Program-made: the position numbers and the translations under genes
Shown here: positions 23,994-37,339 of the stretch, in pieces
Numbering within the stretch: the first letter of the stretch is position 1
Layout: each line of letters begins with the position of its first letter
Notes under the pieces: generated by a model
What the model was told of the DNA's origin: nothing
Databases searched by the model: none
The model's input: the letters and a program-made list of their open reading frames with translations, nothing else
Assembly (NCBI RefSeq): GCF_022965805.1
Contig: NC_133114.1
Location: 6,034,261-6,098,260, forward strand
From: Primulina eburnea
Lineage: Eukaryota; Streptophyta; Magnoliopsida; Lamiales; Gesneriaceae
Direction of reading: 5' to 3'
Length of the DNA: 64,000 bases

Positions 23994-24120
23994 TTGTAGT
24001 ATTTTCAGTTATGATTGTAATTTCAGTTGTACTTTCAGTTGTAATTCATTCTTAAGTTGAATGTATTGTTGTTCAGAATTGTCAATCTTCAGACACGATT
24101 TCGCGGACGAAATCCTTTTT

Positions 24121-24143
24121 AGGGGGGGGGGGGGGGGGGAGAA
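24121..24143 (+). other. Polypurine tract with an 18-G run
   Basis: A run of 18 consecutive G followed by AGAA lies directly before the 3' LTR. It is the plus-strand primer region. The length is prone to slippage and to sequencing error. Confidence 0.8.
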
Positions 24144-25363
24144 TGTAGTATCCCGATGCCTAATTTGAGTTAATTATTGGATTAATTATATTTCGGTGGG
24201 ATCGGAAGGACCGAACCGGGTTCGGATCGTCCGATCAGGGTTCGGATCGTCCGAGACAGGTGGCTGGACACGTGGAAGACATGCAGGGTTCGGATCGTCC
24301 GATCAGGGTTCGGATCGTCCGAGACAGGTGGCTGGACACGTGGAAGACATGCAGGGTTCGGATCGTCCGATCAGGGTTCGGAAGGTCCGAAGTGTACCGG
24401 ATCGGATCTTCCGAAGTGGATCGGATCTACCGATCGTTGTCTATAAATAGAGGCGCGAGGCTTCACTTTTTACTCGCCAATTCCGAGTGTTCCAGAGCGT
24501 TTTAGTCGTTTCTGATCGGTTTCTAGTCTTTTCCCGAGGTTCAAGCACTAGCGGGGAGCTACTGGTTTTGTAGCGGAGCTGTGCTCTAGTTGGGAGCTAG
24601 CGACATCAGTGGGCTGACTACGGACGCATGCTTGATTCTAGGGCTGATTGCTAGGATCTACTGGTTTGAGGTACGAAAGTACTATCCGAGATAGCAGGAT
24701 TGAGTATGCTTTACTATGTGTTGCATGTTTATATGTTGCATTATTATCTGTCATATGATGCATGGTTTATTATGCGGCATTTGCATAATCATGTTGGGCC
24801 TGATTATCTTTGAGATAGCCTGTTGAGAGGGTGCTCAGCCCTCGTTTGTTGTGGATGGTTGGACCCCGTTGGCCGACGGTGGTCATGTCACCGGTATATC
24901 CACAGGTTTATTTTGGTATGGGAGCCACCTCCTGGTGCGACGGCGCAGAGTGCTACATACCTTGACGTCATTTACCTGAGCAGTATTTCGTTATACCCAG
25001 ATCCTGGTATCCAGTACATTTTGCATACATGCATGTCATAGTCTTGTATACTCATGCTTTCGGTGCTGAGCGTTTTATGCTCACGTCCTCGGTTTATCTC
25101 TGTTTTGGACACCCTATTCGATGGGGCAGGTCTCAGGTTGGACGGTCCAGGAGGGAGTGGACAGGGAGCTGGCAGAGATTGACTTGTAGTTGTTGGTATT
25201 TGTTCTTGGAATTTAGTTCGATCTGGTTGTTTAAGTATTTTGTACTTACAGATTCGATTGGGTTGTATTACTGTTTTTCCGCTGTTTACCTGATTCAGTT
25301 TTAAATGTTAATTTTGCATGCTTAAGATCTGATTAGTAGGTGATTCTGGAACGGGTCACTACA
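24144..25363 (+). repeat. 3' LTR of the Tekay-type element
   Basis: 1220 bp, the same length as the 5' copy, with about six substitutions noticed. It has the same GC-rich array and TATA box. Confidence 0.93.
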
Positions 25364-26322
25364 CATATTTTGTTGAATTAATTGTTGTTGGGCTATTTGA
25401 TGTTATATATTGAGGTTGTTATGATTATGTTGATACGGTGATAATGATATGATAATTGTTGTTGAATTATTTAGATACATCACACGCCTCAGGATCAAAG
25501 AAATAGCCAGATCTTATATATACTCGATTATCAGGTACGTGTTTACGTACGAGCATATGTTGTTATTGTTTAGTATTGATGAATACTATTGTGTTGAACG
25601 ATGGTAAATCACTGGATATGGGTGATTTGATATTATATTTGTTGTTATTATTGTTGATGTTGTTGGCTGTCATTGTTGGGAGACGTCACGTTGTTGTTGT
25701 TCGTTCAACGATATTGCTGTTGCCGGAGTTGGGGTGCGACGTATCGTGGATGTTGTTGTTCGTTCGACGATATTGCTGTCGTCGGTGTTGGGGTGCGACG
25801 TATCGTCGATGTTGTTGTTCGTTCGACGATATTGCTGTCGCCGGAGTTGGGGTGCGACGTAACGTCGATGTTGTTGTTGCAGTAGCATGTGAGTGATGTT
25901 GTTGGTGGTTTGATTGTCCAGAAACAGCAAAGGGAGTATTTCTGTTATGATTTCAGTTATATTTTATGTTGTTAATATAACTGTTATGTATTACGATGAT
26001 GATTGTTGTATATACTCATCCTTTGGGGGCTGTTTCTGTTGGACAGGTTACAGGACTATGCTGTGAGACAGGATAGTGGTGAAGGACTAGGTGTGTCTAG
26101 TCAAACAGTCCTGTAGTTGATAGTAGATAAAGACAGTATGGTTTATTGTCTTACTTGAGTTGTATGTGTGTATTTATTATATTGTGTCTGCTACACTGAC
26201 GTAGATAGTGTGGTGATTGCACTATTTTGTCGTATATGCATTATATTATTACGTCGTCGAAAAGAAATTTTTTTATGATGTCACATGTTGTATGATTACG
26301 TGGCGAGGTTTGGGGCGCCACA
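25364..26322 (+). repeat. Probable old gypsy LTR, right part
   Basis: It continues the sequence left of 18260 and ends GGTTTGGGGCGCCACA, a typical gypsy LTR end. It contains a 59-bp minisatellite at 25693-25880. No primer site follows, so a solo LTR is the simplest reading. Confidence 0.35.
25693..25880. repeat. 59-bp minisatellite, about three units
   Basis: GTTGTTGTTCGTTC recurs at about 25693, 25752 and 25811. Each copy is followed by ACGATATTGCTGT and GGAGTTGGGGTGCGACGT. Period is 59 bp. Frames through it are an artefact of the repeat. Confidence 0.85.
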
Positions 26323-26358
26323 CAAACCAAGTCGCCTGAAAAACAAAATGAAGCATCA

Positions 26359-28690
26359 TGTTGGAATATCGTATTCCCGTACTCAAGACGCAGCGGAAGT
26401 TTAAAATTTTTGTTTTTGGTTGTCGTGTGTTTAGAAACATTTATAGGGTGTTCTAAGAATTATACCTTTGTGTTTTTAACGCTTGGACTCCCAACATTCC
26501 GATTTTTACATGAAGATAGTCTTTTTTGTAAATCCCTACAGCTCTCTTCTTTGATCCTAATCAAGTCCACGCTCGAAGACTATTTTTCTCGCTTGGATTG
26601 CACTAGAAATCTCAAGCAATTTGTGCGTTGAGACTGGGACGTCCGAATTTCCTAAATCCAGACTCCGTTTAGCGACGAGAAGGTGCTCCACAAGGAAGAA
26701 ACTAGCGGCCAATTTTTACTTCACCCTTTTTAAAGTGGCCGAATGTTTTTCCACGCCCACCAATGAAGAGTCCGAGAGTTTTTTTTAAGCAAGAAAATTC
26801 ATTGATTCTTAATCAATGATTATTGGAGCTAATTAAGTCAATAATCAAAATTGATTGCATAAATTATTTTTCTTCCAAAAATCACTTGGTGGCCGTGAGT
26901 TTACCTTGCTATTGGGAAGGAATTTTTTTGTGCAATTTATGGGAAAATTCTCTATATAGTTATGCCTTCTTATGATGTATTTATAGAGTGAGACTCCTAA
27001 CCCTTCCCACATGTACTCTATATTTTCATTATAATTAAATTTTCATATAATTAATATATAATGTATTTATTAACATTTAATAATACATGATATAATAAGA
27101 GCACATACACATATTTTACATCACCATATAAAATATGTACATGTATATTAAATTAAATAACCATTATTTAATTTATAAATTAAATCATTGGTTAATTTAA
27201 TTCTAGACTCCTCTAGAATATTTATGAGAATTTGTACATATTAGTAGTCAACACTACTAGCACCACCTATTTAATTAGTAAATTCCAAATTCACTAAATA
27301 AATGATTCGGAACTCATTATAAACCCAATCGACGATCCGAGAGTGCCGATGTATCAAGGATACAAGTCTTGTTCATATAATGAAAATCGAAAGTTTAGAA
27401 GATCAAAATTTTCACTTACCATATTGGGACAGCTGCCAGTTTTAGTGAATTCCTTCACAAACTAGGCAGTTCAAAGCTCCTTCCTTAATAGCAATCATGC
27501 TAACTTCCATTTCTTCCATCCTATGGAATCAGCTTATAAACTCTTTCATAAGCTTCCTGTTTGATCTCCATCAAACTATATTCGCCCAATTCCAACTCCT
27601 TGAAATTTGACTATCTCAACGGGAACATAGAATCCGATACTTATGTAACCCTCAATGGTTCAGAAATACAGCTTGTCGTGGGTTCACATCTCCATGTGAT
27701 TCAGAATAACATTTATTCTTATTCGGGTTTACCCTAGTTAACCTCATTCTTTACATCAACACCTTGTTCAAGAATGTCAGAACTCATTTCGGATCGCACC
27801 CATCGGATCATGGTAAGTGTGTCTAGTAGCATCACCCCACGATGCCCTAGGTATCACTGATAGTGCCTGCAAGAACCTTTAGTCATGGTTAGCGTACATT
27901 ACGGTCCCTTCAACACATATATCCTGATCGAATCTCCAACCATTGGTATATCGAGAGTTGCATATGAATTTGATAATAATATGATTTATCTTTGAGCACT
28001 AATAGTGTCATGGTATGTCATGGTATGTGCAACTAGGAAAACACATTTCCCTAAAGCACATTTCTTGCTCTGGCCAGAGACTCCTTGTACTATTAACTCA
28101 TCAGATCACATAGGATATCTTCACCCGCAGGCGAAGGTAAATCCCCGACTACAATGCTTTTGCTCTTATGTATTTCAAAACTACACTCAACCTTGCCACC
28201 TGATGACTCTCGATGGAGTCGGTAAACGGATAAAAGTGCATGCTAGTATGTATAACCCTACATTGTCCCGGGTCAAAGGACTAATGGTGTACAACCATAA
28301 CTTCGGACTATTACACTCAATAAGTTGTAACTACTTAGATAGTCTGAGGGAGGGTTGTTCAGTGCATCGTCATATGATCACCCATCTATGTGAATGAACA
28401 TCTCCATTCCCTTGCCAATGAAACATGACGTTTACACCACAGATGATAGTCTCAAGCTCGAGCGACCTTTATCCTTGTTTTAGGTTGCTGATTCGACTAG
28501 GAACATGTTCAGAAAATACGGTATAATTCCTAATGAGTTCCATTATCTTATGTTGTGATGCAGACCTTATGGTACCTATTGTATATTCAAGGATATTATC
28601 TATGCAACTTGCATTGGTATACAAATAAAGTATAGTGTCATAATCAAATAAAAAATCGTAAAATATTATTAAAATAAAAATTGTTTTACA
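26359..28690 (-). repeat. Long copia-like LTR, copy 1
   Basis: About 2.3 kb of non-coding AT-rich sequence. On the minus strand it runs from TGTAAAACAATTTTTATT at 28690 to ...GATATTCCAACA at 26359. It includes GTCTTGAGTACGGGAATACG and CTTCCGCTGCG near its end, recalling copia LTRs. A diverged copy is at about 58440-61200. No target duplication was found. Assignment to copia is from memory of such LTRs. Confidence 0.4.
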
Positions 28691-28915
28691 TTAGAGCCAA
28701 TAAAGCCCAAGCCACAAGTTGGCTTGTCGGGCACCTAGCAGGCCATGGAACTGCCATCCTTCTCCAAGATGTTTTCATTTTTATTCTGCATACCGTATAG
28801 TTCGACATAAATCTTTATCCCCATGTGTTTACGAGTAACTAAACTTAAGTTCAGCTATCGAGTCAAGGGTTTCTTGTGACAGAGCCTGCATGATGAAGCC
28901 TTGATAAGAGCGTTG
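28691..28915. other. Unassigned spacer between two LTR-like repeats
   Basis: No gene or repeat that I recognise. Confidence 0.4.
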
Positions 28916-30319
28916 TGATAAGTACAAGAATTGCACGTAATTTATAATCGAATCCATTTGAATTATGTTAGTTTCGGACAGAATTATGCTTGGTATTTGT
29001 TTTTTTGTGTCGTGCAGGAGAAAAACCACTGTTGGACGATTGATGTCGATTATAGGCATTTTTGAGGTTAAAAGGTTGATGGACTAGAGCCGCAGCGCCA
29101 ATGAAATAGGGCCGCAATGCTAAGGCTTCACATGAAGAAAAGAATCGCCTAGGCGCCACAATTAGGCACCTGCAAGGCCGAAGATCATGTGCCTAGGCGC
29201 CACATTTTAGTGTCGCAGCGCCATCACTGCCGAACAACAAGCACCTAGGCGCTACACCACACCATTAGCGCGGTGGCGCTAACCCTCGACCATATGGTAG
29301 CCTAGGCGCTGAACCACAAGCGTCGCGGCACTAACACACGCGAAGGAAGACAATTGGGCTTCAATTTGCAGCCCAGATGAAACATAAAAAGAGGAATAGG
29401 GTTTCAGAGGGGGAGCCATTTTGGAGAGGGAAAACGGGAGAGAAGATGCAGAGGACATGCTGGAGGAGAAGATTTGGAGCGCAAGGATTTATATGAAGAC
29501 GAAGAACGACGAATCTGGGGACAGAGGCACCACTTTTGACTTGTTATCTAATCTTTCACCTTTTTAATTTCTTATGTTGAGATTTCTATATCTTCAAACA
29601 TGCGTTGTTTTTGTTTAGATTTCATCATGCATTAACTTTTCAATTGTAGAGGACGATATAGCTTTGTTGACATGATAATTCTTACTCAGTTTTTCATATG
29701 ATTGAATTCTCGTTTGGTTTAATTGTGTTTTCTAGCTTTTATTCAGCTTCAGTTTACTGGCCATAAATTATTTGTTCTCTTATTAATTACACAACTCAGG
29801 AAATGGACTAAAATTATGGATCATTAGGGACACATTGTTAAATGTTTATATTGTTCGGAAGTCGTATAACGTTAGCGAAGCTTAGCTAAGAACATCGTTT
29901 GAATATATCATTTGAACTTAGATTTTTATTAGGAATGTTTGAATCAAAGTTTTAATAATACAATTTGTTCGTCACTTGGAAAAAGGGGAATAAAATAATT
30001 AAATGTTCTTGGCAATTAAACTTTTGTAGTTCATGAATATAAAGTCAATCGGGAATGATTATCGTGGAAACTAAGTGAAATCTCTCCTATAAATATTTTC
30101 TCTCATTGATATTTTCTCAATTCGGTGATTCGATTCATATTTATTTGCAATTAATTCGTTTTCAGTAGACTCAACCTTTTTATTGATTATTCTAGATAAA
30201 GTCATGGATATTTAATTACAAGCACTGATATATTTTTATTTATACACTCCTCGTGAAACGATACTTTACTCTCTTATATTAAAACTTGACATATGTGTGC
30301 TTGCGAAAAATATTCAACA
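28916..30319 (+). repeat. Solo LTR, Athila type
   Basis: It runs TGATAAGTAC...TATTCAACA. Near the end, TCGTGAAACGATACTTTA and TGTGTGCTTGCG resemble the 3' part of Athila LTRs. The flanks CGTTG and AGTTG agree at four of five bases, a possible target duplication. No internal region follows. The U3 part at 29085-29335 is crowded with CCTAGGCGCC-type words. Confidence 0.55.
29085..29335. repeat. Cluster of CCTAGGCGCC-type palindromic words
   Basis: GCCTAGGCGCCAC, GCACCTAGGCGCT, GCCTAGGCGCTGA, GCAGCGCCA and CGCGGTGGCGCT occur within 250 bp of otherwise AT-rich LTR. The cluster ends about 45 bp before ACATAAAAAGAGG, a possible TATA-like site. Confidence 0.75.
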
Positions 30320-31027
30320 AGTTGCAACTTGTAATATAAATGGAGTTGTACCCCTAGAAGCTTCAAGTTCAGACAAGCCAGAACCAGGTAGCAGCTGAAA
30401 ACTGAAGTCAACATGCACCAATTGCAACAGTCGTCACCACATATTCCCCAACAAGAAACCGATTTGCAACATTAGCCAAAAATGATTAGAAATAAGAACA
30501 TTGCTGGTCATTTCATTTGTCTGTAAACAACATTTAAAAGCTATATGAAATAATGCAAGATATTTCTGGAGAATTAATTTTGTTGGAATGAAGTTAAGGT
30601 GCTTATTATATTTGGAGTTGATATTTATAATGGTCCTGGGATCATCTTTTTTAAACTTTTCCTAGTGCAAAACTTGTCCTATGACTTACAGGAACATACA
30701 CCCATCTTGAACCAGTGGAAGGTAAATAATTAAACAAAATTTATTTCTCATCACACAAATAAGCGTTTTTTTAGATAGAAAATATCATTTCAAGTAGAAA
30801 ATCAAGAAGTCTTGGTGTAAAGCGATTTTGATAAACTGAGTTTCTGACATAAGAATAATGATCAAATTTTCGAATGAGAACACCCCTATTTCAGTGTAAA
30901 AGCAACTAAAAAAAAGCAAATTCAAAGAAAAAACAATGACATTTGTCATTTAAGATTAGTTTCCTCTTTCAAATTCAGATTCCTATCACCTACTAGCCAC
31001 CACATTCCTAGTTTTGACCACCAGAAG
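30320..31027. other. Unassigned intergenic sequence
   Basis: AT-rich, with no frame or repeat I can name. Confidence 0.4.
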
Positions 31028-31164
31028 TGATATGAATCTGGCCAGGAATGACGTGCTAAATCTTGTGATTCGAAGCTTCAAAGAATTCGGCATGCATAGC
31101 ATAAAGTTGGAAGATATTTCAATTTATTCAAGTGCTAAATTATGAAGAGGATGTCAAATCGAGA

Positions 31165-31340
31165 CCCCCGCACTAGGGCATTCAAACATTACCGCCCCAG
31201 CGCCAAAGCCACTGGCCAAAACGGTGAATTCCAGAATCCCTCGCACTAGGGCGGCCAAAGATTACCGCCCCAGCGTGCCCAGTACAGAAGCCTTGGCTCT
31301 AGGGCGGCCAAACATTACCGCCCCAGCGCGCCGCCAACGT
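31165..31340 (+). repeat. GC-rich hairpin cluster in the LTR (CTAGGGCGG...CCGCCCCAGCG)
   Basis: Three hairpins with arms CTAGGGCGGCCA and TTACCGCCCCAGCG and a short loop. The first left arm is shortened (CTAGGGCATTCA). The 3' LTR repeats the cluster at 42480-42635. The core and its asymmetry (TAGGG left, CCCCAG right) match the sense-strand hairpins of the Athila element. Confidence 0.85.
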
Positions 31341-31507
31341 GAAGGAATCCTAATTTCCTATTTTAGAGTCCTAATTGTTTACGTAATTAGATTTTGCTAT
31401 CTTTTATTATTTGTAAACATATATGGACAAAATTTTACACACTTTAGAATTAGATAATTGAGTTTATATCATATTTTGTGAGTTTTCTCTCAATTTCAAA
31501 GATTGAC

Positions 31508-33500
31508 TGTAATGCCCGAGATTTAATTACTGTAATCAGATGTTGATTAATTGACATAATTGAGGTTATAGGAACTCAAATGACGAAGCCGGGCGTGGTT
31601 TATTTTAAACCAAGATGTTGAACCGAACATCTCAAGATGTTAGACCGAACATCTCGCGCCCGAGCGGTAGAAAAGCACCGCCCGAGCGCGATTGTTTAAT
31701 TGCCGAGGGCCGAGAATTACTCGCCCGGGCGAGCAACTTTTGACCGCCCGAGCGACAGGAGATGTTCAGCCGAGGATCTCGACCGAAACTGCCTCGCCCT
31801 AGCGGTAGGTTTTGACCGCCCTAGCGAGAGACGTGCAGTAAGAAGAATAAGCCACTTGCCTTCTTGCATGCTACGGATGTATATATATATGTATACTTAC
31901 ATGCAATAGTTTTATCAGAAGGAAATCGAGATTTTGAGGGAAAAGCTTTGTTCTTACTTTGTTTACATCGATTTGTGAGCAAACCGTCTATTCGATTTTA
32001 AATCCAACTTCAGTACTGTGTTCCTATCAACGCAGACTACAACTGGACGTAAGTTTTGTTACGTTTAGACAAGATTTGAATTTATGATATTGTCAGAATT
32101 GAATATGATTCAGATATGGCGTTTCTGCTACCGTAGGTATTATAGAATTAAAGTCAGATTAAAGAACAGACCGTTTCTGTAATTGTTATGATTTTTGAAA
32201 GATATTGACTGAGATTCTATATCAGAATTGTGTTAATATTCAGAGTATAAATTATGTTGACACAGATTATGAGTTCCAGTATTATATTTGTGATGTTCAG
32301 AGTAACGGGGTTATTCAGATTGTATTATTATACCGTCGAAACATCAATCGAGTTATATTGATCAGATTCAGTATTGATTGAGATTGATCGGACTCAGTAA
32401 TTATTCAGATTGTATTGCAATATCGATGACATGAATTAGATTGTATCTTGTTCAGATATTGATCAGATTGTATACTGATTTGAGTATTGATCAGAATAGG
32501 TGTTGAATTGAGTTATATACTGATATTGTATTTATATGATTGTCATTGCCAGACTGGGTATGGACAGATCAGAATACGAGACTTCGTCTTCGTCAGAGCG
32601 AGAAGATAAAGGTATAAATTAATGTTGAGTTGGGATTGCACAACTCAAGTTAGGTTTGACTTGAGTTTCCCTAAATCACATACTTTATTTTATTGCATAG
32701 ATATTTGCAGATTATCAGATTGATATGTTAATGGATTGACTTAGAATAAAGTCAGAGTCCGAGTCTAGGGCTGACAGCCTAGCTAGGGCAGAACCGCCGA
32801 GTCTTTCTCAGAACCGATAAGACTCTAGACTTACGGTGTATCGATGAGCTTTAGATGTAGATCGACTTCTATCTCAGGCACTCGATACAGAATACCAAAG
32901 TCTAAATTAGATTGGGATCCCTAGATTAGAATGAGAGATGAGTCAAGTATTAGATAGTGAGACTAGAGATTGAATTACAGATCCGTATTAATTATGTTTC
33001 GTAGATTACGATTCATGTTTTATTTACAGACTTGTACTGATACATGTTGTTGATTATGCTACATGTGATAAGATATAACTCATGCTTTTATATATGTTTT
33101 ATATGCTTGCATGATTACATTGTTTATACTGGGATATTTATATCTCACCGGAGTTATCCGTCTGTTGTCTTGTTTGTATGTGTGCATGACAACAGGTGGG
33201 ACAGGATCGGGGTCCAGAAGAAGAGGAGAGATCAAGATTAGCGTGGTGATTCCGGACTTGGATATAGATAGGTTTTATTACTTGAAATTTAGTAGTCGAA
33301 CCTTAGATTAATTGAAAGACTATTGTACATTATTGTATTTTTGTACTGAAACGTAGTTTATACAGATATGTATATTACGTAGATGCCATTACCTTCCGCG
33401 AGTGTATTTTAAAAAGAAAAATTTTTAGACCCTGTTTATCTTAATTGATAATTAAACCCCAAAGATGATTAAGAAGATGATTAGCGTCCGGGTCCCCACA
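31508..33500 (+). repeat. 5' LTR of the nested element
   Basis: 1993 bp. GC-rich words CGCCCGAGCGGTAG, CACCGCCCGAGCGCG, CGCCCTAGCGGTAG and GACCGCCCTAGCGAG lie at 31661-31830. They end about 50 bp before a TATATATATATG run at 31880. Confidence 0.92.
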
Positions 33501-33911
33501 ACAGGTGGTATCAGAGCTGATAGTTCCTTTAGACTTAGATTATCAGAGCGATAGATCCTTTAGACTGAGATAGAAGAGAATGAGCGGGATAGATTGAGTT
33601 TTCTTACCTTGCATGTGTTTGCTAGCATGAGATTTATTATAATGTTGACTGACATTGTGTATGCTAGCATGACACTATGTGTTACTGCTTTAAAATACAT
33701 GTTACCTGAGTATATGATTTGAATTGGTACTATGTATTATTGAGTATGAATCAGATCTGATTCATGATCAACAGTAAGATGATTAGAGAAAGATTGCAAC
33801 AGATTTGTTGTATTTGGGTTACTAATGTTTTGGTAATCAGATATACCTCCGCGGAGAATTCCAGAAAAGGGTAGTACTTCAACTGAACAGATAGATATAT
33901 CAGAGACTCAG

Positions 33912-34756
33912 ATGGAAATACAGTTGAAGAGGTTTCAGTCATTTCAGCCGCCGATTCTGAGTGGTACCGAGACATCTGAAGATTGTGAGAATTGGATTGA
34001 AGACATAGAAATGTTATTTGAATTTATTGGTTTCACAGATGATTGTAGAATTACACTGATTGAAAACCAGCTACAAGAAATTGCAAGGAGTTGGTGGCGA
34101 ATAACCAACGATGTTTTGAAACAACGTAGTTCACTAATTACGTGGAAAACTTTTAAGTTTGAATTCTACCAAAGATTTATCCCCGTATCATATAGACAAG
34201 ACAAAAGTGCAGAATTTGCAAACCTGAGACATGGGCAGTTGAGCATTGACGAGTATTTGGCTCAGTTCTTTACCTTGGTACGTTTTGTCCCTCACGTGGC
34301 TAGGAATGATGAGCAATATCTAGTCAGTTCATTCAGGGACTGAATCCAGAGATACGTACGCTGGTGAATGTGAAACAACCGATTAATTTTGCTGATACTT
34401 TGAACCGAGCCAAAAGAGCAGAAGCAGTACTGATGGGACGAAAGGAAGTATCAGATGATCTTCCAGCACTGAGTTCACAGCAACTGCCTTCCAGAGTTGA
34501 GATTGGCAGTAGCAGTGGTGAAAGGACAGAACAACTGAAGATTCAGAAGAAACAGTTTAAGAATTTGGGAAATGAACCGAGTGGTTCCTCGGTATCTAGT
34601 GTGTCCAGTCCGAGTTATACTGGTGTATATTGCAGAAATTGTGGAGGAAGACATCCCACAGAATACTGCCAGGGAGTACTTGGTAGATGCAATATCTGTA
34701 AACAACCGGGGCACTTTGCTAGAGTCTGTCCCCAGAAACGTTCCCGAAGATTTTAG
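33912..34756 (+). pseudogene. gag of the nested element, one frameshift
   Basis: The first frame (33912-34343) has gag features (WIEDIEMLFEFIGF, ARSWWR, FYQRFIPVSYRQDK, LAQFFTLVRFVPH). The reading then shifts near 34325 and continues from about 34335 (FIQGLNPEIRTLVNVKQP). Two knuckles follow, CRNCGGRHPTEYC and CNICKQPGHFARVC. Gag is far better preserved than pol, which could mean selection on gag or simple chance. Confidence 0.85.
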
Positions 34757-37325
34757 GGAACAGAATCGAGAAACAGACCCAGAATACACTACAGGTACTA
34801 TTCTTTTATGATTATACTGCATACGTATTGATATGTACTAATGCATTCTATATAATTATCTGTGACTGAGTGGCATGGAGATATGCTGTATCTGTTGGGT
34901 TTGTTTATAATGTAGTATGGATGTCCTTGCTTATTGAGGAAATGTTGATATCAGAGATTTCTGTAGAATATTGTATACTACAGTAAGATGAGAATGAAAT
35001 AGAAATAGATTATGATGTACTTGTGTTTCTGATTGGAACGCATTATTAATATATATATGCTGAACAAGTACAGAACTATTATAGATTCCAGTTAGGAAAG
35101 TATAAGATTCAGACCAGATATGGCTGAAGAGTAGAGATTTCACAGTAAGGATTCTAGATTTAGAATTCCTTTGATATCTGTGTGATATATGACTCGATTA
35201 ATACAGAAAGGAACAGATGGTATCCTTATGTATTCAGTAGATCTACTGAAATCGAGCCTAGCATTGACAGATTTGTCAATAATGTACGAGTTGGCAGATG
35301 TTTGCCTAGATAAGAATTTAGATTTGTGTGTTATATCAGAAAGATAGAGTTCAGAATTGAATTGAGATCAGACATTGATTATATGTTAGATTCAGTACGG
35401 AATGATACAGAATGAATTGAAAGATCAGTAGAAGAGTACCGACCAAGAGTTACATCTGATTTAGTGTTGCTCTTTGGCATGTTTCAGTATATTCAGAGAT
35501 GTTCTGATGATTTTATGCTCATTGTATCTAGGAGATTTTGATATAATGGCAGCATTTGATTGATTGAATAGAATATCTGCAGATTGTATTGAATATTCTG
35601 AGAACTATAAGGATTGTATACAGAAATTATTCAGATAAGAATTCCGCTTGAAATAGATTATATTCAGAATATGCGATATCTGAGGTTAGTATACAGATTG
35701 ATTTCGTTACAGTTGAGATTGCGATCAGTGATTGATAAGATACCGAGATCAGAAAGACTAGAAAGTTCAGAAATGTCAGAATTGTCAGAGATATATTTTG
35801 TACTGATTTGGCAGATTATGTTATACGATGGTTGCGTTATATCTGCTGAGTATTATTATTGCTCTAAATCAGTATTTGAGACATCCTATATTGTTTTGAG
35901 GAGCATATTTTATTGGCAGATGAGATATATCAGTTGATCAGAATGACATGAAGGTGTTTATCAGAAATCCTTGTTTATGAGTTCATTGAACTCACTAGAT
36001 CTGTATAGGATATTGATATTTCGTTTCTGATTTGATATTACTGTGTTTTGAAGCCGTATATGATACAGATGGGGGTGAATTGTTAAGATTATATACCGTT
36101 CAATTGTATCAGAGTTAATGTCAAGAGTTACGGCAGTTTAGAAATGAGATCAGAATGTATCAGAATGTTTCAGAATTGACATTGATAGTCAGAGCCAAAT
36201 ACCAGGTAGGTATTTCCTTTTTAATTTATGTTATTAACTGAATTGTTTATATCAAATAGTTCGAATCAGAAAGAACAAATATTGTCAGAAGCCTACAGCC
36301 ATGGATTCAGGGTTCAGTCTGATGATTGAGAATGTATTGTATTCGAACAGATAGTCTTGATATAGAAAGATGAAATCAGTTATAACAGAATTGTATTAAA
36401 TGTTGGCAGAAATTGTACTGATATGTCTAAATTGCTAACAGAAAAGACAGAAAGATAGCAATCATCAGACTAATTACAGAATTGTATAGTTCTAAATAGA
36501 AATGTGAGTACATTTCTATGGCTTTCGTAATGAAATTACCGCGATTTTCTACAGATTGTTATATGATATGATTATGATTGACAGATTACTCAATCTATTC
36601 TATCAGTTTGTACCAGATTACGTACAAACAGAACTAGATGACATAGATCGATGTCAAAGAAAGGTTCAGATGGAACAGAAAATTTAAGTAGATTATATCA
36701 GATTGTGATTTTGCTTGAATTTGTATTTGTGATAGAGTATATCATGAACTCTCTCTGAGATTGTTTTACAGATTGACAGACAGTCAGAATGTATTATCCA
36801 AGATATTGGAAGACTTGGGTAGAGTTATAGAATGCTAGATGTTTGCACTAATTGATATGATTCAGTATTACTGTGTGACAATAGCTATCAGCTTATCAGA
36901 GGGGTAATGAGATAGTTATAGACAAGACAGTATACAGTGAATACTACAGATTTTTTTTGAAGAAAATTCGAAGAAAGATAAAGATAGTTCAGAATGGACA
37001 TATTTAAGAAACCAACGTCGGATGATGACGATTGGTAGTTGACGCTAAAGATTGTATATATCTTTGCTTGAGATAAACAGATTTGATAACAGCTGATGGT
37101 CCTGATAGGTGATGAGCTGAAGATTGGTTTATACGAATGTTGTATAACCAGTAATGCGAGATTGATTCTGTCAGAAGAACTGTAGAAGAAGTATTATGAC
37201 ATTATACTTCGTGAATTCTTATTCCAGACTGGAATCAGATATTTGAGTTTTGGTTTAAACTCTGTACACATTTCTTCTGATATATCTGAATTGATTGTTG
37301 TGAGTTCGAGGACGAACTCAGATCT
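34757..37325 (+). pseudogene. Eroded pol of the nested element
   Basis: No frame is open, but islands lie in the right order. A protease-like AYVLICTNAS (expected DTGAS) is near 34815. An integrase-like MIDRLLNLFYQFVP is near 36570. A segment RQSECIIQDIGRL near 36778-36815 aligns with the integrase SERTIQTLEDML block. Reverse transcriptase motifs are not readable. Base composition is strongly shifted to A/T. Alignments are by eye. Confidence 0.6.
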
Positions 37326-37339
37326 AAGAGGGGGAGAAA

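Larger units (their letters stand above)
18260..25363 (+). mobile_element. Tekay/Del-type chromovirus (Ty3/gypsy), full length, young, mutated
   Basis: Two 1220-bp LTRs (18260-19479 and 24144-25363) both run TGTAGTATCC...CACTACA, with about six differences seen by eye. The primer site TGGTATCAGAGC (initiator tRNA-Met type) follows the 5' LTR. A purine tract with 18 consecutive G precedes the 3' LTR. The flanks TATAT and CATAT are a possible five-base target duplication with one change. Gag-pol is collinear and complete but carries two stops and one frameshift. A chromodomain-like C-terminus after integrase assigns it to the chromoviruses. Confidence 0.93.

Noticed and set aside
25670..25930. 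Frames with repeated TNNNIDD or VVVRSTILL units
   Set aside because: They arise from the 59-bp minisatellite.
17367..26322. Firm call of a solo LTR with target duplication
   Set aside because: The ends look like LTR ends, but the flanking bases (GTCAA versus CAAAC or AACCA) do not match, so it is kept only at low confidence.
28829..29159. Minus-strand frames over the solo LTR start
   Set aside because: They are short, lack any known domain, and lie in LTR sequence with GC-rich words.
35614..35937. 107-codon frame inside the nested element as a separate gene
   Set aside because: It lies within the eroded pol, has no domain, and fits chance openness in A/T-shifted sequence.
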